A stretch of 64,000 nucleotides of DNA from Quercus robur (Eukaryota; Streptophyta; Magnoliopsida; Fagales; Fagaceae): the NCBI RefSeq assembly GCF_932294415.1, contig NC_065536.1, forward strand, positions 10,281,974 through 10,345,973, read 5' to 3'. How positions within the stretch are numbered: position 1 is the stretch's first letter; the number at the start of each line of letters is the position of its first letter. Under the pieces are notes generated by a model. That model made no database searches, was not told the DNA's origin, and saw only the letters and a list, made by a program, of their open reading frames with translations. Shown here piece by piece: positions 1 to 9,249 of this stretch. Both the position numbers and the translations under genes were made by a program.

Positions 1-2422
1 TTATGAACTTACATAATTCAATTTAAATAGGTGGTGGCAAACATAATATTATAATTTCTAAAGATTAACGTTAATTACTCTTATGTCCGATTTATCTTCA
101 TTTTTCTAACCTCTCACTGGGATACGCGGTGTGCTCCAAATTAATTGACAACCTTAGGGTCCAATATCCTCTTCTTCCATCACAAGTAAAACAATTTAGC
201 AACCGCTTCAGCAAATTTATAGCATCGTTATACCTGCAGAAGAAGAAAAATGTTCCTTCAAACCTCTAGCTAATAGAACAGCTAAATGCTAATTTGTTTA
301 TAAATATTTTGTAAAATCAATTAATTATTGAAGGGACGGTGCTACTGGGGCAGTGCCCCCAAAGATCTAATGGATAAAAATAAATAAATAAATAAAACTA
401 TAACACAAATCATCATTAAAATTTATTGCTAAAACCTAATTAATTTGAGAAAATATATATATATATATATATATATTATGATTAATGTATAGCCACAAAC
501 CTTATATTATTTCCTTGAATACTTTCTTTCTCTTTCCTAATTAATTTAAAGTTAGGGAAATGAAAGGCATAAAAGTTGATACATGAAAAGAAGTAAAAGT
601 TAGGTTTTAATTTTTACAAAACCTAGTTTTTAGATTTTCTTTTCCCCAAATTTTTTAGTTTTTTATGTTTTGAGAGGAGAGTGACATAAAAGGATAATAA
701 AAATACAAATTTACCCTTATTTTTAACAAAGGTGGGGGTAACGGAAGATAAATAGAGCTAACCTTAGATGGATAAAGTGCCAATTTTTAAACCACAGGTA
801 GGCAAAGTGTAATTTCCCTTAAATATTAATATTGATGCTAGCTAGGATGCCATGTAAACTGCCAAATCACATTAAATAATAAACACAATTTCAATCAAGA
901 ACAATGCTACAGACACAACAATTTTTACAATAGTTGAGAGTTGACAAATTTTTAATGATTTTCAACTTGTCCTACTATTAACATCATTTTTTTAGTTACC
1001 ATTAACAGCTTTCCATCTAAGCACATATAACTTTTTTTGTCAAAATTATTTGGTTACTTAAAATTATTGTTTAATGAAAGTAAGCCAAAAACTGCAAAAA
1101 TAAAGAAATTTAATCTGATTTTTACAAATCCAAGTTTTGGATTTTAGACTATAAAGTATAAACCCATCATAAACTCAACCACCAAAAAAAAAATTAGGTC
1201 TACATTTTAAATGTAGCAAACAAAACAATATGACAGCCAAAAAAAGTGAGAGAAAGGAACTATTTCTATTCATTTACCATTGAAGCTCCTCCCCGGTCGT
1301 GGAAGTTTTTTAGGTATTTTAGGTGACTCAGCCACAACACATGGTGGTTGGGATGAAGATAAGATTTGTGGATTTTTGGAGAATCGATTTTGGTGATTTC
1401 TTAGGATTTGGGTTGCTTTTGTGATTTATTAGGTTTTATTTTATCATTATGGCTGTTTTGAGCTGATTTTGTGATTTCTTGGGCTGGGTCGATTATTGGG
1501 ATTTGATTTGAGCTAATGTCTTCTATGATTTCAAAGGTTTGGTTTGATTTTGGAATAAAGGTTGTAGGGTTTTTTTTTTTTTTTTTTTTTAATACTTAGC
1601 AAGATGCTTGAAAATATTTTTTGAAACATTTTTTGGAATTCGACCAAAGGCTTGGAAATAATTTATTTATAGAAAATGTTTTTACCTGAAAATTAGGTTG
1701 AAACAAACGCAGCCCTTTTGCGTAAATAGTATTAATGGTTTTTTATAATCCTGAATACTTTTAATTAATATTTATAACTCAAAGCATTGAACGATGGAAA
1801 GGGCATTTCTTTTGAGAATCATCGGGCTATTGGGGCAACGTATGAATGATTAAAGGTTAATATATATCTTTCTAACGAATTTATAAATCATTAGGATAAC
1901 GCTTCTTAAGGTGAAAGTTAGGCTTGCAAGACCATCCTAGGTCGAGCTAATCTATACTCTATAGTGTATTTTTATTATTATATAAAGGAGTTGGTGGTCT
2001 CAACTCTCAAGTTTGGATTTGTCAAATAAACCCTTACTAAACAGTTAAAAACAAAATGCTAGAATATTAATCATAAAATATTATGAGGATAAAATTGTTT
2101 TTTTAAATTTTCTTTTTAGTAGAACCGACAGGAGTATATAATTGTTTAACAATTAAAAAAGAAGCAATTAATCCATAAATCTGGAAAAATGAGAGAAAAA
2201 ACAAGAATAAAAAGTTGGTATGAGTAGAAGTTTCATATGCAGAAAAAGTAAGGATGTTGAGAACTAAATATAATATAAAATGAGCTTACATCTATAAGTT
2301 TAAACTTTTTTTTATTAAGTGGTGTTCTTATATATTATATTAAAACTTGAATTAAAGTCCATTATAAGAAATATAATGAGAATAAAATTGTTAAAATTAA
2401 AAATATAGACCGTCGGTCTCTA

Positions 2423-2475
<53 letters not shown>

Positions 2476-2810
2476 AGAGAGAGATAGAGAAGAAATCTCC
2501 AAAGTCCAAACAAACGTGACAATAGTTGTGAAATAAAAAATAGTTTAGGTCACATCCAAAAATTTAAAAAAAAGTTTAGGTAGACAATTTTTATTTATTT
2601 TTTCTTTCTTCCCTTCGTGGGGAGAGATATCTATAAGATCATCATCATCTCACAAAATTGTGGGACCAATGCTATGAAGAGGTCTTGTAAAATATTAGAA
2701 AAAAACTAGTGCACAATTTGTTTTACACATGTTGCAAAAATACACGTTTTTAGTGTATTTAGACGATGTGTATATTTTCCTCAAAAAAAAAAAAAAAAAA
2801 AGACGGTGTA

Positions 2811-2848
<38 letters not shown>

Positions 2849-2961
2849 ATGGAAAGACGGTGTGTATATTTGCACACACAATAAATACTGCCAAATATTT
2901 TTACCCTCACAAATAGAAATTATTTACTCCTCCTTCCACGAACTTAGGTTGGACTAAGATT
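1..2961. other. AT-rich intergenic DNA, no gene seen
   Basis: No open frame here looks like a protein. The stretch holds (TA)n runs at 452-477, 2420-2445 and 2809-2833, each next to or near poly-A or poly-T. A T-run of about 22 bases lies near 1568-1590. A short GC hairpin (ggggcagtgccccc) is near 340. The segment 1590-1720, ending in an aaacaaacgcagccc edge, resembles the border of MITE copies seen later in the window. Small frames at 2695-2957 are low-complexity Lys/Tyr/Ile strings and were rejected. Confidence 0.6.
2420..2491. repeat. (TA)n - poly-T - (GA)n compound microsatellite
   Basis: About 25 bases of alternating TA pass into about 30 T and then into GA repeats. It is a simple sequence tract with no coding potential. 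Confidence 0.9.
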
Positions 2962-2970
2962 TACATTTTG

Positions 2971-3249
2971 GGATTCAAATTCTCTAGATTTCCTAGGGCA
3001 CTCTACTAAATAGATTTCCTTAAATCTTAACCATTCTTTAATGATTTAATGGTCTAGATTCTACCATGTCAACATTCCACTAATAATAATCTTAATTGTT
3101 TTGTTTGCAATAATATTCTATTATTTTAAGAATATTGTTAGTGGAATACTGACATGGCAGAATCTTGACCATTAAATCATTAAAGAGTGGTTAAGGTTTA
3201 AGGAAATCTACTGGTAGAGTATCCTAGGAAATCTAGAGGATTTGAATCC
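2971..3249. mobile_element. Fold-back MITE, Mutator-like, 279 bp
   Basis: Two arms of about 120 bp are inverted repeats of each other, at roughly 85-90 % identity by eye, around a loop of about 40 bp rich in AT. The ends read GGATTCAAATTCTCTAG on the left and CTAGAGGATTTGAATCC on the right. The element is flanked by a perfect 9-bp direct repeat, tacattttg, at 2962-2970 and 3250-3258. Nine-base target duplications are typical of Mutator-like (MULE) elements, so I call this a non-autonomous MULE MITE. It encodes nothing. A 30-base poly-A tract follows the right target copy at about 3269-3298. Confidence 0.8.
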
Positions 3250-3258
3250 TACATTTTG

Positions 3259-3272
3259 AAATCTAATTGAAA

Positions 3273-3303
<31 letters not shown>

Positions 3304-3973
3304 AAAAGACTTATCCCACACGTATTAAAGTGGCCGCAGTTTGAGCTGACCAATCTTCATCTACAAAATGCATGGCACTTACTCTCATCTAGTCAACGGA
3401 GTTCATTGATTATATATTATATTAAAATAAACGTAATAAATCTTCTCAATTTACTCCAATAAAATATAATTCATTTTCGCGAAAGTCGTGCATTTACATG
3501 GCCTCTTGGCCAATAAGCAATCTGTTTTCTTCAATTAATTAAACCCACAAATTGTTGTATATATTTAAATTTGTTAAGCTTGGTTTTCACGATTTTCCAG
3601 CTCTAAAGCACATTGGAAAAACAGTCCAAGCTAGATTTAGATCTGCATCATGGTGAACTCTGGAGTATTTTTGAAGTTCTATAAGTTAAAGAAAAGTTCT
3701 TTAATCATATTATTATTATTATTACTGTTTACACAAACATAGAGAAAGAGTTTATAATGAGAAATTCTAGTGAGAGATTCTAAAAAAGTATGTGAAGCAT
3801 TGGTGAGGGAAATTTTGGAGTGCATTTTGATGTTTCAAGTAGAGAAGGAGCTGTTTGGAAAGTTTTGGTAAAAAAAAAAATGTGTGATCTTTATCAACTT
3901 AACAGGTTGAAGATGCAAAGAAAGAGTGATTCAAGCTTCAGTTTGATTCATGTTTCTGAAAATCCTTATCTGG
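3259..3973. other. Upstream region of the methyltransferase-like gene
   Basis: This stretch probably holds the promoter and first 5' UTR exon of the gene at 4360. TATA-like sequence is abundant (for example near 3410-3425), so no single box can be chosen. A likely first exon ends at 3973 just before a GTATGT donor. No coding frame was found. Confidence 0.4.
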
Positions 3974-4282
3974 GTATGTTTGAAATTTGATAATGAAACT
4001 TTCAGTTTTTTTTTTTTTTTTTTAATATTAGTAATTTAGTTTAAAACTCAGTTGCATTTTCTTTGCTCTTGTATTTCCATTTTCTTTGATTGCTGGGAAA
4101 ATAGAAGGAAAATTAAAAATATAAAACCTATGAACATTATGTTTTATGTAATAAGTCAACTAGCTAGCAGAATTAGTCTCAAATTGAGTGAGGTTTTAGT
4201 TTCAAGTGTCACAATGTATATTGAAGATTTTATTGTTCAATTCAGTTACTTTCATGAATACTAAGTATTGATTTTTTATTAG
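3974..4282 (+). other. Probable 5' UTR intron of the methyltransferase-like gene
   Basis: The sequence CTGG|GTATGT at 3974 is a good donor. A T-rich stretch ending TTTTTTATTAG at 4282 is a good acceptor. The intron would lie wholly upstream of the start codon at 4360. This is inference from splice signals only. Confidence 0.45.
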
Positions 4283-4359
4283 GTTGAAATTCTGAACAAG
4301 AGGTGGTAAATTTAGCTCTTGGTGAGAAGAAATTCCCCCTGCATTGTTCTTTATTAAGG

Positions 4360-5766
4360 ATGGGGAGGTTATGCTTTCGAAAATGTAGGGTGGGCAGAAT
4401 AATGGGTACACTTCAGATTGTATTGGGAGGGCTTGTTATAATAGTAAGCTTGTTAAGTCTCGTAAGGTTCTACTCAGCTGGATTTTTCACGCGCAATGAA
4501 GATATATGCCGCCAATTCTATGGTCAGAAGGATGATTATGATGGTTTTGACATAAAAGCATTGTCTGATCGAGTTGGGGAAGTACTAGATAGGATGGAAA
4601 GCTTGCAAGAAAAACTTGAGTTGGAAGTTAAAGAAATGGAGAAACACAAAGAGGCCTTGGATAGAAATAATATCACAAGATTGGAGTATAAGAAGTATTT
4701 GGAAGAGGAGGTAATTAGGCCTCTTTATGGCGCCCACATTGCTCTTAGACAGATTCGGCTACCTAAGGTTGAAGGGATTAGGAACTCAACAATGAAGGAG
4801 GAGCCTTTGATTAACACTTTCGTGATTGAGGAAATTAGGAAGTACATAACCCCAAAGGAGAATAGGACTGGGAAGATTAATATATATGGGACAGAGAGGA
4901 TACACAACACAATTGGGCATGCATGTGTGTTATATAAGAAAGAATTGGAAGAGTATATGGGTTATGACATTGGTTCTTATTGTAATGATGACTGGAACCT
5001 AGCTCAGAAGCTTATGGTTAATGGTTGTGATCCTTTGCCCCGAAGACGGTGCTTGACAAGGGCCTCCAAGGTTTACCAGAAGCCATATCCAATCAATGAA
5101 TCTCTATGGAGATCACCAGATGGCAGAAATGTAAGGTGGAGCAATTACCAGTGCAGGAACTTTGAATGCTTATCGAGCAAGAATCCTAAGCGAGGTTATT
5201 CTAAGTGTGTAGGTTGTTTTGAGATGGAGAAAGAAAAGTTAAAATGGGTGACTAATAGCTCACTTCCTGTGGATTTACTGATAAATGATGTTTTGACAAT
5301 CAAGCCTGGGGAGATAAGGATAGGTCTGGACTTTGGTGTTGGTACAGGGACTTTTGCTGCAAGAATGAGAGAACATAATGTTACAATTGTCTCAACTGCT
5401 TTGAACCTTGGGGCTCCTTTCAATGAGATGATTGCACTAAGAGGTTTGATCCCTCTGTATGTGACATTGAATCAACGCCTTCCATTCTTTGATAACACTA
5501 TGGATTTAATTCATACATCTGGGTTTATGGATGGCTGGATTGACCTGCTGCTGCTGGATTTTATTTTGTATGATTGGGATCGGGTTTTAAGGCCGGGAGG
5601 ATTGCTATGGATTGACCGGTTCTTTTGCAGTAGAAAAGATCTGGATGACTATATGTACATGTTTCTGCAGTTCAGATACAAGAAGCACAAGTGGGCTATT
5701 GCTCCTAAATCAAAGGATGAGGTCTATCTCTCTGCATTATTAGAGAAACCTTCAAGAGCTATATAA
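4360..5766 (+). CDS. SAM-dependent methyltransferase-like type II membrane protein (At1g29790-like family)
   Basis: The product is 468 residues in one coding exon. I take the ATG at 4360 (MGRLCFRKC...) rather than the one at 4303, because the basic cytosolic head followed by a hydrophobic anchor (about residues 16-36) is the usual N-terminus of this plant family. A coiled-coil-like charged stretch follows (about 67-102). A conserved Cys/Trp segment (YCNDDWNLAQKLMVNGCDP) and an Arg-rich PLPRRRC lie mid-protein. The methyltransferase fold is at the C-terminus: motif I LDFGVGTGTFAA (about 325-336) would bind S-adenosylmethionine, and LRPGGLLWID (about 414-423) is the usual post-motif strand. The family is annotated as putative methyltransferases of the secretory pathway; the substrate is unknown to me. 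The frame is intact and full-length for the family. The family name rests on recalled similarity, not on a search. Confidence 0.82.
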   Translation: MGRLCFRKCRVGRIMGTLQIVLGGLVIIVSLLSLVRFYSAGFFTRNEDICRQFYGQKDDYDGFDIKALSDRVGEVLDRMESLQEKLELEVKEMEKHKEALDRNNITRLEYKKYLEEEVIRPLYGAHIALRQIRLPKVEGIRNSTMKEEPLINTFVIEEIRKYITPKENRTGKINIYGTERIHNTIGHACVLYKKELEEYMGYDIGSYCNDDWNLAQKLMVNGCDPLPRRRCLTRASKVYQKPYPINESLWRSPDGRNVRWSNYQCRNFECLSSKNPKRGYSKCVGCFEMEKEKLKWVTNSSLPVDLLINDVLTIKPGEIRIGLDFGVGTGTFAARMREHNVTIVSTALNLGAPFNEMIALRGLIPLYVTLNQRLPFFDNTMDLIHTSGFMDGWIDLLLLDFILYDWDRVLRPGGLLWIDRFFCSRKDLDDYMYMFLQFRYKKHKWAIAPKSKDEVYLSALLEKPSRAI

Positions 5767-6509
5767 TCAAATAATGTTTCTTGCTTTTTGTTTGTAATAT
5801 TGATTTTATGTCATTAACATACATATTCATAACCAAATCATTTTGTGGTACTTGATATACTGAGAGAAAAAGAAACTACTTAAATGTGATATACAGTCTT
5901 TGTATGCCAAACTTCAATGTTGTTTTATTTTGACCAGTAATGGGAATAAGGACTTGTCCAATTAAGTGACAAAACTTGTGTACATTTACTGTGACTGTGT
6001 TGCTAGTTGATCTGTTTGAAGGGTCTTGAGTATTGACATTTTTGCATCCTATCCCATGCATCTTGATACACTACTTCAAGTTACTAAATATGCACCTTGA
6101 CCCATGACATGGGATTGCTCATGAATTTTCTGTCTTCACACACCAAATACGAGTATAAAATCATACAGGTACTACTAAATTCTTATGTAGGCTAAGAGAT
6201 ATTAGAAACTTGAGTTAGGTACATAGACAAACTGGTTGAGAGGATGATATTATCTCTGACTTAGGGGTCTCTACCTTGTCACCAAAGAGGGTTGTTTCAT
6301 CCATGTTTAGTGAGAATTTTAATTAGTGAGATTGGATGCCATACAAATGAAGAAGTTTAGCATAGAACCTAAAGATTGGCCATTTTAATTTTCCACTTAT
6401 CAAGAAACTATATTAAATTATTGACTCTATAGAGAAATCTATATAATATCTAAAAACTAAAAGATAGTATTTATTGTTGCTATGCTCTTGTTAAGCTACA
6501 TTAACATAG

Positions 6510-6650
6510 CATTTCGGTTCACTTTGGTCCAATTTAGACCATTTGTTCCAGTTTGGTCCATTTTGGTCTACTATGGTCTATTTCAGTTAACTTTTGTCCA
6601 TTCGGTCCATTTTGGACTAATTGAGCCTTAAATTGGTTCATTTTGTAGGT
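6510..6650. repeat. Degenerate TTTGGTCCA minisatellite
   Basis: About ten variants of (A/T)TTTGGTCCA or TTTGGTCTA follow one another with irregular spacing of 9-20 bases (for example ttcactttggtccaattta and ttccagtttggtccatttt). No reading frame is kept. It looks like decayed minisatellite DNA. Confidence 0.65.
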
Positions 6651-7120
6651 TGCCTTTTCAATTTTTGGTTCATAATTTCATTTTTTTTTTCCCCATAATT
6701 TTTAGGTTGAAAAGTATGATATTTTATTTTATTTTAGCCAAATTTTTTAGTTTTGGGTTAAAAAAATACAAACAAAATAAACATTAGAAATTATAGATAT
6801 GGGCCCTAAAAAAGTAATAAAAATGATAAATATTCACAAGATTACCTTACACATCAATTTTCAATAATATAAGCATTATACTTATAATTGAAAAGGAAAA
6901 AAAAATGCTACAATTCTAAATTTATATAATAATTTAAACTTAGTGTAACATGTTACATATGTTCCTTGGAATAAAGGTGTACATTTTTTTTTTTTTTTTA
7001 ATATTATTGGATATGTTCAAATTAGTCAACCAATTATGGTATATTTTATAAAATTTCTTTTTACATCTTCTCCATTTATATAAAACAATATTATAGTTAT
7101 GTACTATAAATCTTTTTATT

Positions 7121-7405
7121 AAAAGTTACCATGGCTTTTGAGTGGAGTTGTGGTGTGTTTTTGTGTTAGAACCCCTTTCCCTCTCCCTTGTGTGTGTGTG
7201 TGTGTGTGTGTTTGTTTCTCAAAAAAAAAAAGAATGGGTAATTGTCCTACAATGCTTAAAAGAGTGTGTTGTGTGTAGTATAACTTACCCCACCCTCCCT
7301 TAAAAGTTACCGTGGCTTTTAAGTGGAGTTGTGGTGTGTCTTTGTGTTAGAACCCCTTTCTCTCTCCCTTGTGTGTGTGTGTGTGTTTGTTTCTCAAAAA
7401 AAATA
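7121..7405. repeat. Tandem copy of a (GT)n-ending retroposon-like segment
   Basis: A segment starting AAAAGTTACC(A/G)TGGCTTTT, running through AACCCCTTTC and a (GT)n tract, and ending tttgtttctcaaaaaaa occurs at 7121-7230 and again at 7300-7405. The ends with GT-run, TTTGTTTCTC and poly-A suggest the 3' tail of a SINE- or LINE-type retroposon that was duplicated in tandem. The nature of the parent element is inferred. Confidence 0.5.
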
Positions 7406-7493
7406 AAAATAAAAATAAATCTTTTTATTAAATTACATTTTTCAAAATATAATAAATGTTCAATTACTTAAAGTTTATAAAAATAGAAAATAC

Positions 7494-7818
7494 TGTTAAA
7501 TGTTAATAATTATTATTACAACGCGATGTGTTATATCATGTTGTATATGTTAGAGTGAATACGGAAGATGTAGCCTAGAATAGAAACACTGAGAACACAA
7601 GGGTTACGTGGTTCAACCTTGACGGCCTATATCCATGGAGGAATCCCTTAAGGGCTACATCTTTATTGTATAAGAGTGTAGTACAATAACCTCCAGTATT
7701 ACAATGAACCCTAACATGAGTATATATAGGCGACTAAACCCTAGACTACTAGTACAAGTAGGACTGGGCTTAAGCCTATTACATTGGGCTAATATATGTC
7801 TAATATATATCTCTAACA
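7494..7818 (-). repeat. 3' LTR of the small LTR element (325 bp)
   Basis: It pairs with 8921-9244. Relative to the partner it has an extra AT-rich block of about 19 bases just after its first eight plus-strand bases (about 7502-7520). Its inner edge abuts the polypurine tract at 7819-7833. Confidence 0.8.
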
Positions 7819-8920
7819 CCCTCCCTCAAACTCAAGGCGGAAGCTCGATGAAGGCTTGAGGTTGGATAGGCATGAGAAGATTACTTGAAGAATGCCTTTG
7901 AATAAACCACAATGAATAATATGCCAATTGACCAATTTCAGAGCTTCAAATGAAGAAATGGAATCCAAAATTAGAATCTACGCGAAAAACTAAGCAAGAT
8001 AGGCCCTTTCGGAAAATTTTAACTTTTGGTCAAAGGTCAACGCAAAAGTCAAAGTCAATGGATCCTAGTCAAAGTCAACAGTCAGTGCTCACGGGTCAGA
8101 TCCGGGTAGTCCGGGTCGGGTCAATCCAGGTCAACGGTCAGCTAGGTGACGTGATGCTGATGAGGCGACACTGCTGACGTGGCTAGCTAACATGTTTGAT
8201 GACGAGCTAAGGCTGACGTGGCATTTGCTAACATCATGAATGACAGCAACGCAGTTTTCGGAACGTGGCAGGCACGTGGGTGTTCCACCGATGCGTGGAG
8301 GAGAAGCCAGAAACCCAGGTAGCGCGTGGAGGTGCGTGCAATAGCGGTTGAAAGCCATGTTTCTTCCGTAGGCAGATTGGTGGTCGATATGGCCGATAGG
8401 ACAGCGTGTGTGGCCAATGGATGAGCTACACAATAGGAAATTGTGGCAATGCGTGGGAAGGATCCGGAAACGTAGGCGGCGCATGTTGGCACGTGTGAAT
8501 GCAATAGACAGCCGAACTTCTTGAGTTTTGCAGATCGCCGAGCAATGAGGCCAACATGGCGGCGCGTGTGGCTATGATCTAACTGGGTCTCGAGATTTTG
8601 GCGACGCATGGTGGTGCGTGAGCTTGCCGTTGAGGGTCAGGTTCTTGGGTTTTGGTCACGATATGCCGTGGAGCACGTCTGTCTTGTTGGTTTCATTAGG
8701 TGAAGGCTTGATGTGCACAAATCTGATAGGGAGAGGCACGGATTGCTTAGGCTTGAGGATCTAGACACAGCAGTGAGCCATGGCGGCTGCGAGATGCCGT
8801 GGAGTCTAGATCCAGCAGACAAGCATGTGTGACTTCTAATAGTGGTGTGCACGTGAGAATCTTCTTTGCATGCTAAAGATGTTTGTTTAATGCTAAGAAC
8901 GGAGTTTGGCTCTGATACCA
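7819..8920 (-). other. Non-coding internal region of the small LTR element
   Basis: Plus-strand 8030-8130 carries many GTCAA/GGTCAA words (for example aaagtcaaagtcaatgg). 8230-8640 carries imperfect repeats built around gcg(c/t)g(t/g)gg(c/t) and ggcacgtg(t/g). Open frames of 75-140 codons exist on both strands simply because this DNA is GC-richer. They share no recognisable motif and overlap in several frames, so I do not call them genes. Confidence 0.6.
8908..8920 (-). promoter_or_regulatory. Primer-binding site, initiator tRNA-Met type
   Basis: Minus-strand TGGTATCAGAGCC is the standard plant tRNA-iMet primer-binding sequence. It starts immediately after the LTR end, as expected. Confidence 0.85.
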
Positions 8921-9244
8921 TGTTAAATACGCGATGTGTTATATCATGTTATATATGCTAAAGTGAATGCAGAAGAGATAGCCTAGAATAGGAACACTGA
9001 GAACACGAGGGTTACGTGGTTCAGCCTTGTCGACCTACATCCACGTAGGAATCTCTTAAGAGCTACATCTTTATTGTATAAGAGTGTAATACAATAATCT
9101 CCTGTATTACAATAATCTCCTGTATTACAATGAACCCTAACATGAGTATATATAGGCGACTAAACCTTAGACTACTAGTACAAGTAGGACTGGGCTTGGA
9201 CATATTATATTGGGCTAATATATGTCTAATATATATCTCTAACA
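8921..9244 (-). repeat. 5' LTR of the small LTR element (324 bp)
   Basis: It carries an exact 18-base tandem duplication (tgtattacaataatctcc) near 9100-9136 that the other LTR lacks. A TATATATA stretch about 90 bases from the outer end may be the LTR promoter on the minus strand. Confidence 0.8.
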
Positions 9245-9249
9245 AATAC

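Larger units (their letters stand above)
5767..7493. other. Intergenic DNA with simple repeats
   Basis: The 3' UTR of the preceding gene probably occupies the first 200-300 bases. A degenerate minisatellite of TTTGGTCCA-like units lies at 6510-6650, and a duplicated retroposon-like tail at 7121-7405 (separate entries). No gene was seen. Confidence 0.55.
7494..9244 (-). mobile_element. Non-autonomous LTR retroelement, 1,751 bp, minus orientation
   Basis: Two direct LTRs (7494-7818 and 8921-9244) begin TGTTA and end AACA on the plus strand. They bound a 1.1-kb internal region. A perfect 5-bp target duplication, aatac, flanks the element at 7489-7493 and 9245-9249. Directly inside the right LTR, read on the minus strand, is TGGTATCAGAGCC, the primer-binding site for initiator tRNA-Met. 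Directly inside the left LTR is a purine tract (minus GAGTTTGAGGGAGGG). The element is therefore oriented on the minus strand. The internal part is GC-richer than the surroundings and shows no gag or pol domain, so it must have moved with enzymes supplied by another element, probably of Copia type. The LTRs differ at roughly one base in ten, so it is much older than the Gypsy element at 38.7 kb. Confidence 0.85.

Noticed and set aside
2695-2957. Small overlapping frames on both strands rich in Lys, Tyr, Ile and Phe
   Set aside because: They are translations of poly-A/T and (TA)n tracts and change with repeat length.
8131-8921. Three minus-strand frames of 94-140 codons
   Set aside because: They overlap in different frames inside the domain-less LTR element, whose higher GC lowers stop frequency. 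No gag, pol or other motif is visible.
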